This document shows positions 25,209 through 33,767 of a DNA stretch of 64,000 nt, piece by piece. Under the pieces are notes generated by a model that ran no database searches, was not told the DNA's origin, and saw only the letters and a program-made list of their open reading frames with translations. A program made the translations under genes and the position numbers. Positions within the stretch are counted from its first letter, which is position 1; each line of letters starts with the position of its first letter. Source of the DNA: Achromobacter ruhlandii (lineage in GTDB: Bacteria; Pseudomonadota; Gammaproteobacteria; Burkholderiales; Burkholderiaceae_B); contig NZ_CADIJL010000002.1 in the NCBI RefSeq assembly GCF_902859695.1, positions 372,001 through 436,000 of the forward strand. The letters are read 5' to 3'.

Positions 25209-26960
25209 ATGTTGCCCCCGCACCGCTACTACTACCTGCATAACTTCCAGCGCGCCCTGGCGTGGGTCGGCGAACGCTACGCCGACCTGCTGGACGAACG
25301 CGAACGCCGCTTCATGGCGGATTTCGCCGGCTTGCCGCAGGCCTCGCAGGCGCTGCTGGTGCGCATGCTGATGCGGCGCGGGCCGTGGTTCCGCGCCAGC
25401 CGCCTGGCGTACGACGAAATCCCCGACTCGGCCGAGGCTGCCGCGCCCTTGCTGGCGCTGGGCTGGCTGGATGCCGACACGCCCATGACGCTGGACGAAC
25501 TGTTCGCGCTGCATACGCGCCCCGAGCTGGACCGCCTGTTCGCCCCCATGCCGGCCAAGGCCGCCGCGCGCAAGGCGGACCTGCTGGCCGCGCTGCGCGC
25601 GCGCTATCCGGACGCGCGGCCGCATGCCGCCTGGATGGCGCTGGCGCCGGGCGCCGCCGCCATCCCGGCCGTCCGTGTTGCGACGCCGGGGCGCGCGTCA
25701 GTCGGCCATCCGCCGGCGGCGCCATGTTCATCGGCCACGGCGGATCCCGCGGTCTCCGCCGATCCGGCCTGGCGGGTCGCGGTCGCGGACTTGTGCGAGC
25801 GGCTGCGCCTCATGTTCTTCGGCAATTTGCACCAGGACTGGTCAGAGTTCGTGCTGGCCGACCTGGGCGTGTTCCAGTACGAGGCGGTGCCGTTCGATCC
25901 CTCGTCGCGGGCTTTCCAGGCGCGGGCGGATGTCGACCGCTATCTGATGCTGCACGCCTGCCGGCAAGCGCTGCAAGAGCCGCTGGACGTCGATGCGCTG
26001 TTGCGCGCGGTGGCCGATTGCGCCAGCGACAACCCCTGGCTGGAAAAGCGCCGCGCCAAGGTGCTGCTGCGCCTGGGACAGGCCTGCGAACGCACCCAGG
26101 ACTGGCAAGCGGCCGAACGCGTCTACGCCCTGTGCGCCTACCCAGGGGCGCGTCATCGCCGCATCCGCGTGTTCGAGCGCATGGCGCGCTTCGACGAGGC
26201 GCTGGCGCTGGCCCTGCGGGCCCAGGCCGCACCCGAAAGCGAGGAAGAAACGCAACGCCTGGCGCGCATGCTGCCGCGCCTGCGCCGCAAGCTGGGGCAG
26301 GCAGCGGCGCGGCGCGTCACGACGCCGGTGGCCCGCTTCGATCTCGAACTCGAACGGCCCGCGGCGCCGACGCCGGTGGAATTCGCCGCCCGCGACCACC
26401 TGCACCGCGACGACGCGCCGGTGCACTACGTCGAGAACACCCTGATCAATTCGCTGTTCGGCCTGCTGTGCTGGCCGGCGGTGTTCGCGCCCTTGCCGGG
26501 GGCCTTCTTCCATCCGTTCCAGCGCGGTCCGGCCGACCTCGACGCGCCGGATTTCCACGCCCGGCGCGAGGCGCTGTTCGCCGCCTGCCTGGCGCAACTG
26601 GACTCCGGCGAATATCGCGACACCATCCGCCGCCGCTACGTCGACAAGCAGGGGCTGCAGTCGCCCTTCGTGTTCTGGGGGGCGCTTGACGAATCCTTGC
26701 TGGAACGCGCGCTCGAACACCTGCCGCCGGCGCACCTGAAGCGGTTCTTCACGCGGCTGCTGCGCGACGTCAAGGCCAACCGCTCCGGCCTGCCCGACCT
26801 GATCCGTTTCCAGGCCGTGGCGCCCGGCTACGAGCTGATCGAAATCAAGGGCCCCGGCGACAAGCTGCAGGACAACCAGATCCGCTGGCTGGCGTATTGC
26901 GCCGAGCACGGCATGCCGGTGCGCGTCTGCCATGTCAGTTGGCGGGAGTCCGCGCCATGA
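25209..26960 (+). CDS. FAN1-like VRR-NUC structure-specific nuclease
   Basis: 583 residues. The C-terminal VRR-NUC domain shows the PD-(D/E)xK-type catalytic set: PDL (Asp530), then ELIEIKG (Glu545, Lys547) and QDNQIRW. The central part (about 250-400) is helical and TPR-like (QDWQAAERVYALCAYPGARHRRIR), as in FAN1, and the N-terminus (residues 10-120) is the SAP-equivalent helical region. FAN1 homologues, including the Pseudomonas one, cut 5' flaps and help unhook DNA interstrand crosslinks. The gene overlaps the downstream helicase by ATGA and has a LexA-box candidate at its promoter. Confidence 0.88.
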   Translation: MLPPHRYYYLHNFQRALAWVGERYADLLDERERRFMADFAGLPQASQALLVRMLMRRGPWFRASRLAYDEIPDSAEAAAPLLALGWLDADTPMTLDELFALHTRPELDRLFAPMPAKAAARKADLLAALRARYPDARPHAAWMALAPGAAAIPAVRVATPGRASVGHPPAAPCSSATADPAVSADPAWRVAVADLCERLRLMFFGNLHQDWSEFVLADLGVFQYEAVPFDPSSRAFQARADVDRYLMLHACRQALQEPLDVDALLRAVADCASDNPWLEKRRAKVLLRLGQACERTQDWQAAERVYALCAYPGARHRRIRVFERMARFDEALALALRAQAAPESEEETQRLARMLPRLRRKLGQAAARRVTTPVARFDLELERPAAPTPVEFAARDHLHRDDAPVHYVENTLINSLFGLLCWPAVFAPLPGAFFHPFQRGPADLDAPDFHARREALFAACLAQLDSGEYRDTIRRRYVDKQGLQSPFVFWGALDESLLERALEHLPPAHLKRFFTRLLRDVKANRSGLPDLIRFQAVAPGYELIEIKGPGDKLQDNQIRWLAYCAEHGMPVRVCHVSWRESAP

Positions 26961-29227
26961 CGTACGCGGTGGCGGTACGGGCGCTGTGCGAATTCACGGC
27001 CCGCGCGGGCGACCTTGACCTGCGCTTCACGCCCGCGCCCAGCGGCCTGGAAGGCATGGCGGGGCACACGGCGGTCACGGGCCGGCGCGGGCCCGCCTAC
27101 GAAACCGAGGTGGCGCTGAGCGGCCAGTACCAGAACCTGCTGGTGCGCGGCCGCGCCGACGGCTACGACCCGGCGGCCAATCAGCTCGAAGAAATCAAGA
27201 CCTACCGCGGCCGGCTCGACAGCGTGCGCGACAACCACCGCGCCGCGCATTGGGCCCAGGCGCGGGTCTATGCGCACCTGTTGTGCCTGGCGCGCGGGCT
27301 GGCGCAGGTCCGCGTGGCGCTGGTGTACTTCAACGTCGCCACCGAAGAAGAAACCGTGCTGACCGAGACCCGCGACGCGGCCTGGCTGGCGGCATTTTTC
27401 GCCGAGCAATGCGATCGCTTCCTGGCCTGGTCGCGCACCGAACTGGCGCACCGGCAGGCGCGCGATGCGGCGCTGCAACGGCTGGCGTTTCCGCATGGCG
27501 AATTCCGCAGCGGCCAGCGCGAACTGGCCGTGTCGGTTTACCGCGCGGCGCGCGATGGCCGCTGCCTGATGGCGCAGGCGCCCACCGGCATCGGCAAGAC
27601 GCTGGGCACGCTGTTTCCGCTGCTCAAGGCCGCGCCGGGCAGCGGGCTGGACAAGGTCTTCTTCCTGGCGGCCAAGGGCTCCGGGCGCGGGTTGGCGCTG
27701 GCGGCGCTCGACACGCTGAACGCCCAGCCGGCGCAACCGGCGCTGCGGGTGCTGGACCTGCAGGCGCGCGACAAGACCTGCGAGCATCCGGACAAGGCCT
27801 GCCACGGCGACTCCTGCCCCTTGGCGCAGGGCTTCTACGACCGCCTGCCGGCCGCGCGCGAGGCCGCCCTGGTCCAGGGCCGGCTGGACGCGCCGGCGGT
27901 GCGCGCCGTGGCCCGGGCCCACCAGGTCTGCCCGTACTACCTGTCGCAGGAACTGATCCGCTGGAGCGACGTGGTGGTGGGCGACTACAACTACTACTAC
28001 GACGCCACCGCCATGTTGCATGCGCTGACGCAGGCGCACCAATGGAAGGTGGCGGTGCTGGTGGACGAGGCCCACAACCTGGTCGATCGCGCCCGCCGCA
28101 TGTACACCGGCGAACTGAACCAGCTCGGGCTGGCGGCGGCGCGCCAGGCCGCGCCCAAGGCGCTGAAGAAACCGCTGGACGGACTGCAGCGTTCCTGGAC
28201 CGCGTTCAACAAGAAACAGGCCGAGGCGTACCAGGCCTATGACGAGGCGCCCGCCGGCGTGCTGGCGGCGCTGCAGAAGGCGGTGGGCGCCATCACCGAC
28301 TACCTGGGCGAGTCGCCGCTGGCGCAGGACGATCCGGTGCTGGCCTTCTATTTCGAGGCGCTGCATTTCATGCGGCTGGCCGAGCAGTTCGGCCCGCACG
28401 CGCTGTTCGACGTGACGCGGGCCGATGCCCGCGCGCATGGCGCCAAGACGGCGCCATCCACCTTGTGCGTGCGTAATGTGGTGCCGGCGCCGTATCTGGC
28501 GGCGCGGCACGCGGCGGCGCATGCCACGGTGATGTTTTCGGGCACGCTGAGCCCGCAGCAGTTCTACCGCGACACGCTGGGCCTGCCGCCGGACGCGGCC
28601 TGGATCGACGTGGCCGCGCCGTTCCAGGCCGAACAACTGGCGGTCAAGGTGGTGGGCAATGTCTCCACCCGCTATCGCGACCGGGAGCGTTCGCTGGCGC
28701 CGATCGCCGACCTGATCGCCGAGCAGTACGCCCGCCGGCCCGGCAACTACCTGGGCTTTCTGAGCAGCTTCGACTACCTGCGGCAGGTGGCCGACCTGAT
28801 GCGATCGCGCCATCCGCAGGTGCCGATCTGGCTGCAGACGCCGGGCATGGATGAGGCCAGCCGGGCGGCCTTCCTGGGGCGCTTCACCGAAAGCGGGCAG
28901 GGGGTGGGCTTCGCGGTGCTGGGCGGAGCCTTTTCCGAGGGCGTGGACCTGCCGGGCAAGCGCCTGATCGGCGCCTTCATCGCCACGCTGGGACTGCCGC
29001 AGGTCAACGCCGTCAACGAGAACATCAAGCGCGCCATGGAGCGGCGCTACGGCGAGGCGCAGGGCTACGACTACACCTATCTCTACCCGGGCATGCAGAA
29101 GGTGGTGCAGGCCGCCGGCCGCGTGATCCGCACCGAACAGGACGTGGGCACGGTGCATCTGATCGACGACCGCTATCGTCGCGCCAAGGTGCGCAACCTG
29201 TTGCCCAGCTGGTGGCGGGTGGACTAG
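26957..29227 (+). CDS. Nuclease-helicase: RecB/Cas4-type nuclease domain fused to an XPD/DinG-type iron-sulfur helicase
   Basis: 756 residues from ATG 26957, overlapping the FAN1-like stop. Residues 40-125 carry the RecB/Cas4 nuclease motifs: Asp68 in GRADGYD, Glu79-Ile-Lys81 in EEIK, and Q101-x3-Y105. A superfamily 2 helicase follows: Walker A APTGIGKT (208-215), four iron-sulfur Cys (CEHPDKACHGDSCP and VCPYY), DEAH in VLVDEAHNL, and C-terminal motifs FSGTLSP and QAAGRVIRT. It should unwind 5'-3' and cut single strands or flaps. Coupling to a FAN1 homologue suggests crosslink or replication-fork repair. The iron-sulfur cysteines and both nuclease and ATPase residues appear intact. Confidence 0.88.
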   Translation: MTYAVAVRALCEFTARAGDLDLRFTPAPSGLEGMAGHTAVTGRRGPAYETEVALSGQYQNLLVRGRADGYDPAANQLEEIKTYRGRLDSVRDNHRAAHWAQARVYAHLLCLARGLAQVRVALVYFNVATEEETVLTETRDAAWLAAFFAEQCDRFLAWSRTELAHRQARDAALQRLAFPHGEFRSGQRELAVSVYRAARDGRCLMAQAPTGIGKTLGTLFPLLKAAPGSGLDKVFFLAAKGSGRGLALAALDTLNAQPAQPALRVLDLQARDKTCEHPDKACHGDSCPLAQGFYDRLPAAREAALVQGRLDAPAVRAVARAHQVCPYYLSQELIRWSDVVVGDYNYYYDATAMLHALTQAHQWKVAVLVDEAHNLVDRARRMYTGELNQLGLAAARQAAPKALKKPLDGLQRSWTAFNKKQAEAYQAYDEAPAGVLAALQKAVGAITDYLGESPLAQDDPVLAFYFEALHFMRLAEQFGPHALFDVTRADARAHGAKTAPSTLCVRNVVPAPYLAARHAAAHATVMFSGTLSPQQFYRDTLGLPPDAAWIDVAAPFQAEQLAVKVVGNVSTRYRDRERSLAPIADLIAEQYARRPGNYLGFLSSFDYLRQVADLMRSRHPQVPIWLQTPGMDEASRAAFLGRFTESGQGVGFAVLGGAFSEGVDLPGKRLIGAFIATLGLPQVNAVNENIKRAMERRYGEAQGYDYTYLYPGMQKVVQAAGRVIRTEQDVGTVHLIDDRYRRAKVRNLLPSWWRVD

Positions 29228-29272
29228 GGCCGCGCCCCGGCGCCTTTGCGCGAACTCGCCCCGGGAGTGGCC

Positions 29273-29686
29273 CTAGGCGGGCGAGGCCGAGCGCAGCTCG
29301 GTCAACGGCTTGTCCGGATCGCGGCTGAGCTGGTAGCCGTACCAAAGGCTGCGCGCCATGCGACTGGCCATTTCGCCGGCCGCGTCGGCCAGCGCGCGGT
29401 TCGGCAGCGCCGCCCGCGTCTCGCCCCATAGCGCCAGCCAGCGTTCGAATAGTTCGGCGCTCAGGTGCGGCATCGCGACGTGCTTGGGCATGGGCATGCC
29501 GGTGAAGCGGCGGGTGCCCAGCAGCACCGCCGACCAGAAGTCCGACAGCGTCGCCAGGTGCTCGTCCCAGTCGTGCACCTGGGCTTCGAACACGGGGCCC
29601 AGCGCGGCGTCGGCGCGCGCCTTGGCATAGAACGTATGCACCAGGTCGCGGATCTCGGCTTCGGTGCAGATGTCGGGTTCGGACAA
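29273..29686 (-). CDS. Group III truncated hemoglobin
   Basis: 137 residues from TTG 29686, with GGAG 6 bases upstream on the minus strand; no ATG gives a globin-sized product. The sequence shows the group III pattern: IRDLVHTFYAKARADAALGPVF (helices B-C), HLATLSDFWSAVLLG (helix E) and MPKHVAMPHLSAELFERWLALW around the proximal His. Group III hemoglobins, such as that of Campylobacter jejuni, bind oxygen tightly and are linked to redox and nitrosative-stress chemistry. Convergent with the helicase gene. Confidence 0.82.
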   Translation of the reverse strand: MSEPDICTEAEIRDLVHTFYAKARADAALGPVFEAQVHDWDEHLATLSDFWSAVLLGTRRFTGMPMPKHVAMPHLSAELFERWLALWGETRAALPNRALADAAGEMASRMARSLWYGYQLSRDPDKPLTELRSASPA

Positions 29687-29795
29687 GGCGGTCTCCAGGC
29701 GGCGGGAAGTCAGCGCGAAGTGTAGGGCGGGGCGGGGCGGGGGCGGGTTGATCTGGCGCAAGCCGGCCGCGCCGGCAATGGCCGCGCCGCCCGGT

Positions 29796-31325
29796 TCAAT
29801 GCGCCTGCGGCCGCACCTGCGCCATGGGCGTCGCCTGCGGCCGCGCCAGCAGGGCGTAGACCAGCACGGCCAGCGCCAGCGCGAATCCCGCCAGGGCATA
29901 CAGCACCTGCCCGAAGGCCATCTCGTAGGCCTGGTGCAGCAGGTCGCCGGCGCCGGGCAGCAGCCTGGCGGCCTCGTCCAGCTGGCCCAGGGCCGCCCGA
30001 TTGGCGGCCTGCAGCAGCGCTTGCGGGCCCGCGTCCGCCAGGGCGGTGGCGGCCTGGGCGTGGATCAGCGTGGCCAGCAGGGCGCTGATGACCGCGATGG
30101 CGACGCCGTCCGCCGACACGCGCACCGTGTTGAAGATGCCGGTGGCCATGCCGACGCGCTCCGGCGGCACCACGCTGACCGCCATCGCGTCCATCAGGCC
30201 CCAGGGCAGGCCGATGCCGATGCCGATCAGGCTCATGGGCAGCCACAGGCGGCCGGCGTCGCCGCCCAGGTCGCGGGCCAGCCAGGCCAGGCCGGCGGCG
30301 GCCAGCACCAGGCCCGTGCTGGACAGGGCGGCGGGACTGAAGCGGCGCGTCAGCAGCGCGGCCAGGAACGGCACCACCAGCAGCGGCGTGGCCAGGCCCA
30401 TCATCAACTGGCCGGCGCGCAACGCGCTGTGGCCGTCGATGCCGATGAAGCGGCCGGGCAGGATGGCGATCAGCGCGATGAACAGAAACGCCGGCGAGGC
30501 CGCCAGGGCCTGCACGCCGACAAAGCGCGCGCTGCGGAACAGCGACAGGTCCAGCATCGGATGCGAGGCGCGCATCTCGGTGACGATGAAGGCGACGCCC
30601 AGCAGCGCCGAGGCCAGCAGCGAGCCGGCCACGGCGGCGTCGCGCCAGCCGTTTTCGGGCGCCAGCAGCATGCCGTAGGTGAACAGCCCCAGCGCGCCGG
30701 TGAAGCTGAGCGCGCCGCGCCAGTCGAACCGGCCGCCGGCCGCGCCCGCCGTGGCGCGGACGCTGGCGGCCACCAGCGCCAGGCCGAGCAGGCCCACCAG
30801 GCCGGTGCCGTGGAAGACCCAGCGCCAGCCGGCCGTCTGCACCAGCCAGCCGGAGACCAGCGGCCCGAACGACAGGCCGATGCCGAAGGTGGTGCCCAGC
30901 AGGCTGAAGGCGCGGGCCCGGGCGGCGCCATGGAACAGCGGCGCCAGCGATGACATGGCCGCGGCAAAGGCCGCCGCGCCGCCCACGCCCTGCATCAGCC
31001 GCAGGAAGTCGATCCACCCGGCCGACGGCGCCCAGGCGATGGGAAAGGTAAAGGCGCAGAACCAGGCCAGCCCGCCCAGCCAGACGCGGCGCGGGCCGTA
31101 CAGGTCGGTGAGGCTGCCGGACACCATGATGACGCTGCCGTAGGCCAGGATGTAGCCATTGAGGATCCAGTTCAGTTGCACCGGCGTGCCGCCGAGCGCC
31201 TGGCTGATCGAGGGCAGCACCACCGCGGGGCCGGTGAAGCACAGCGGAATGAGCACGGCGGTGAGGCAGGCGGCGAGCAATTGCAGCCAGCGGTTGGGGG
31301 CGGGGGAAGGAGGCAATGAGGTCAT
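29796..31325 (-). CDS. MFS drug transporter, DHA2 (14-helix) family
   Basis: 509 residues from ATG 31325; an upstream ATG at 31418 would add 31 residues read from the tandem-repeat side and lacks a ribosome site. About 14 membrane helices. Motifs: CFTGPAVVLPSISQALGG in helix 1, SGSLTDLYGPRRVWLGGL (motif A), and GTTFGIGLSFGPLVSGWLV (motif C). A proton-driven exporter, ending in a Gln/Pro/His tail. It is divergent from the LysR gene at 31717, with a 13-bp tandem-repeat array in between. Confidence 0.88.
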   Translation of the reverse strand: MTSLPPSPAPNRWLQLLAACLTAVLIPLCFTGPAVVLPSISQALGGTPVQLNWILNGYILAYGSVIMVSGSLTDLYGPRRVWLGGLAWFCAFTFPIAWAPSAGWIDFLRLMQGVGGAAAFAAAMSSLAPLFHGAARARAFSLLGTTFGIGLSFGPLVSGWLVQTAGWRWVFHGTGLVGLLGLALVAASVRATAGAAGGRFDWRGALSFTGALGLFTYGMLLAPENGWRDAAVAGSLLASALLGVAFIVTEMRASHPMLDLSLFRSARFVGVQALAASPAFLFIALIAILPGRFIGIDGHSALRAGQLMMGLATPLLVVPFLAALLTRRFSPAALSSTGLVLAAAGLAWLARDLGGDAGRLWLPMSLIGIGIGLPWGLMDAMAVSVVPPERVGMATGIFNTVRVSADGVAIAVISALLATLIHAQAATALADAGPQALLQAANRAALGQLDEAARLLPGAGDLLHQAYEMAFGQVLYALAGFALALAVLVYALLARPQATPMAQVRPQAH

Positions 31326-31417
31326 GTCGATAACGGTGTCGATAATGGAAAGCGAGGCGGTGGCCGGCCCGGTTCGGCGGACAAGGCCTGCCAACTGGGT
31401 CGGCAACGAGGCTGACA

Positions 31418-31573
31418 AACAAGGCCGTCAAACCAAGCCAGCAAACCAAGCCAGCAAGCCAAGCCAGCAAGCCAAGCCAGCAAGCCAAGCCAGCAAGCCA
31501 AGCCAGCAAGCCAAGCCAGCAAACAAAGCTGAAAAACAAGGCCGGCAAACAAGGCCGGCAAACAAGGCCGGCA
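31418..31573. repeat. 13-bp tandem repeat array, 12 units (minisatellite)
   Basis: Twelve back-to-back 13-base units fill exactly 156 bases. Unit types in order: AACAAGGCCGTCA once, AACCAAGCCAGCA twice, AGCCAAGCCAGCA five times, AACAAAGCTGAAA once, AACAAGGCCGGCA three times. The unit length is not a multiple of three, so it is not selected as protein. It sits in the divergent MFS-LysR promoter gap, and the copy number may vary between strains. Confidence 0.92.
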
Positions 31574-31716
31574 AAACAAGGGAATGGCGCCACGCCCGGC
31601 GAGCGCGGCGTCCGGGAACGCGATGCCGGCAGGATAGGCAGCCGTCGATAAAAGAAAAATAGGCTAGGATTCCGAATATTCCGGACATGAAAGTCCGCAT
31701 TGAAGGAATCAGGCGA

Positions 31717-32601
31717 ATGGACAGCCTCAGCGGTATCGGTGTTTTCGTGCTGGTGGCGGACACCCGCAGCTTCGCGGAAGCGGGGCGCATGCTGGGCGTG
31801 TCGCCGTCGGCGGTCGGCAAGAGCGTGGCGCGGATGGAGGCGCACCTGAAGGTGCGGCTGTTCCACCGCAGCACGCGCCACATCACCTTGACGCCGGAAG
31901 GCGAGAAGTTCCTGGAGCGGTGCCGGCGCATCCTGTGCGAAGTGGAAGCGGCCGAACTGGAACTGTCCGAGGCCGCCGGCACTCCCAGCGGCCGGCTGCG
32001 CGTCAGCCTGCCGCGCTACAGCCGTCTGTTCGAGCCGGCCATCGCCACGTTCATGAAGCAGTATCCGCAAGTCCGGCTGGACCTGGATTTCACCGACCGG
32101 ATGGTCGACGTGATCGGCGAGGGATACGACGCGGTGGTGCGTTCCGGCGAGATGCAGGATTCCGGCCTGAAACGCCGCCGCCTGGGGCAGTTCCGCCGCA
32201 TCCTGGCGGCCTCGCCCGACTACCTGGCGCGGCATGGCACGCCGCGCCGCGCCAGCGACCTGTTGCGCCATTGCTGCCTGCATTACCGCTATCCCAGTAC
32301 GGGCAAGCTGGAGCAATGGCCTTTGAAGACGGCGGCCGGCGCGCCCGCGCCCGAACTGCCGCTGACGCTGATCTGCAACAGCGTCGAAACCCGCATCTTC
32401 CTGGCGCTGGGCGGGCTGGGCATCGTCTGCCTGCCGGACTTCACCATCAAGGAAGAACTGGCCTCGGGCCGGCTGGTGACGGTGATGGACGAACGCACGC
32501 GCGGCAACGCCACCATGTGGGCGTTGTGGCCGGCCAGCCGCCACCCATCGCCCAAGCTGCGCGTGTTCGTGGACCACCTGGCCCGGCACATGTTCGCGTG
32601 A
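31717..32601 (+). CDS. LysR-family transcriptional regulator
   Basis: 294 residues from ATG 31717, behind AAGGA; an in-frame ATG at 31687 would add ten basic residues. The N-terminus MDSLSGIGVFVLVADTRSFAEAGRMLGVSPSAVGKSVARME is the CrgA/AaeR-type LysR winged helix. The effector domain starts GRLRVSLPRYSRLF and contains YDAVVRSGEMQDSGL. It is divergent from the DHA2 exporter and probably controls it; a near-palindromic ATTCCGAATATTCCGG at about 31670-31685 is a possible operator. Confidence 0.9.
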   Translation: MDSLSGIGVFVLVADTRSFAEAGRMLGVSPSAVGKSVARMEAHLKVRLFHRSTRHITLTPEGEKFLERCRRILCEVEAAELELSEAAGTPSGRLRVSLPRYSRLFEPAIATFMKQYPQVRLDLDFTDRMVDVIGEGYDAVVRSGEMQDSGLKRRRLGQFRRILAASPDYLARHGTPRRASDLLRHCCLHYRYPSTGKLEQWPLKTAAGAPAPELPLTLICNSVETRIFLALGGLGIVCLPDFTIKEELASGRLVTVMDERTRGNATMWALWPASRHPSPKLRVFVDHLARHMFA

Positions 32602-33059
32602 CGTCCGGGACGCGCGCCATGGCATTGCCGCGCCGGCCGTCCGCCCGGTCATCGGCGGGCGGCCTGGCTTGGTCCTGTGCGGCATTGCGCCATCCGCAGG
32701 GGATCGGCAGCGTGCCGAGCCAGTCGGGCTCGGTCGGGCGGGGCCAGCCCGGCGGTGAAGGCCGATGGCTGGCGCGCCAGTACGCCGCCGCGCGGCAAGC
32801 TGCCGGCGCGCTTACGCCTTGGGGCGGGGCAATTGAAGAGGGCGCACCGCGTAGCCGGGCATCTACGAGACCGATCGTCATCGGCGCGATGAGCCGCAAG
32901 CCAGGCGCGGCCTCCTCACGCACCGCGAGGGCGCGGGCGGCGATGATTGCCTGAGCGGGCGCGGCACGCTGTCCGTCGACCTGACCGACCTGACCGACCT
33001 GGTCGACCTGTTCGGCACGGATGGCCCCCGGGGTCGAGGGCAGAGCGGGAAAGGTTTGA
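32602..33059. other. Intergenic region without a supported gene
   Basis: About 460 bases. Frames on both strands are Ala/Arg/Pro-rich without ribosome sites or recognisable domains. Near 32977-33010 short 9-base direct repeats of a GACCTGACC type (tandem GTCGACCTG/ACCGACCTG) occur. The end of the region is the promoter of the thioesterase gene. Confidence 0.45.
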
Positions 33060-33079
33060 TATATGATGGGCATCATATA
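33060..33079. promoter_or_regulatory. Perfect 20-base palindromic operator
   Basis: TATATGATG-GG-CATCATATA is a 9-2-9 perfect inverted repeat in otherwise GC-rich sequence, 40 bases upstream of the thioesterase start. Size, symmetry and A/T content fit a GntR- or TetR-type dimer site. No regulator of those families is encoded nearby, so it may belong to a regulon controlled from elsewhere. Confidence 0.7.
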
Positions 33080-33118
33080 AAAGATTGCCTTCCTTTTCCC
33101 TTTGCCGGAGCCTTGCCC

Positions 33119-33628
33119 ATGACTTCCGACCCGACCCTGGCGGGTGGCGCCACCGCCCCGCAACGCGAACCCAGCCTGGTTGACCAGACCGGCGCCGGTC
33201 TCGATGGCCTGGCGCAATTGCGCGCGCTGCTGGCCTCGGGCCGCAAGCCGGGCATCCTGGTGTCGCTGGATTTCGATTTCGTGGAGGCCGAGGAAGGGTT
33301 GGCGGTGTTCGCCGGCACGCCCGGCCCGCACGCCTACAACCCCATCGGCACGGTCCATGGCGGCTATGCCGCGACGCTGCTGGACTCGGCCTGCGGTTGC
33401 GCGGTGCATTCGCGGCTATCGGCCGAGCAGGCCTACACCACCCTGGAACTGAAGGTGGCCTATCACAAGGCCATCACGCGCCACAGCGGCCGGTTGCGGG
33501 CCGAGGGCCGGGTGCTGTCGTTCGGCCAGCGGGTGGCGTACGCCGAAGCCAAGCTGACCGATGCCCAGGGCCGCCTGCTGGCCTCGGCCACGTCCACCTT
33601 GCTGGTGTTCGCGCGTCCGCCGGCTTGA
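33119..33628 (+). CDS. PaaI-type hotdog thioesterase
   Basis: 169 residues from ATG 33119, 8 bases after GGAG. The hotdog core with the PaaI/YigI motif is clear: PIGTVHGGYAATLLDSACG, where the HGG loop and the following Asp form the active site, then TTLELKVAYHKAIT and LRAEGRVLSFGQRVAYAEA. It should hydrolyse acyl- or aryl-CoA thioesters in the cytosol. A perfect palindrome upstream suggests tight repression. The amidase gene follows 139 bases downstream. Confidence 0.88.
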   Translation: MTSDPTLAGGATAPQREPSLVDQTGAGLDGLAQLRALLASGRKPGILVSLDFDFVEAEEGLAVFAGTPGPHAYNPIGTVHGGYAATLLDSACGCAVHSRLSAEQAYTTLELKVAYHKAITRHSGRLRAEGRVLSFGQRVAYAEAKLTDAQGRLLASATSTLLVFARPPA

Positions 33629-33767
33629 CGGCGGGCAGGGCGCGGCGGGCCCGGCGGATCGGTGGCGCCGCCTCCGCCCGGATCGCGCCGGGCGGCGCCG
33701 GCGCGCGGCCCGCGCGGCATTGGCGTAGTATCGTCGGCCTGCCAAGAAAAAAAGCGGAGACAACACC

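Noticed and set aside
26828..29158. Long minus-strand frame antisense to the nuclease-helicase gene
   Set aside because: Codon-bias shadow typical of GC-rich DNA. The plus-strand gene has intact nuclease, Walker A, DEAH and iron-sulfur motifs.
25209..29227. The nuclease-helicase pair as part of a CRISPR or phage-defence island
   Set aside because: No cas genes, transposase, integrase or atypical base composition nearby; the SOS-like box and FAN1 relation favour a housekeeping repair role.
31418..31573. The tandem repeat as a CRISPR array
   Set aside because: Units are contiguous 13-mers with no unique spacers and no cas gene is present.
31159..31662. Repetitive Lys/Gln/Pro or Leu/Trp/Ala-rich peptides read from the tandem-repeat region
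   Set aside because: They arise from a 13-base DNA repeat that shifts frame each unit; the regularity is of DNA, not protein, and the frame lies within a divergent promoter gap.
32447..33409. Minus-strand frame covering the gap before the thioesterase
   Set aside because: It runs through the LysR C-terminus, the gap and the thioesterase start in antisense; no motif or ribosome site.
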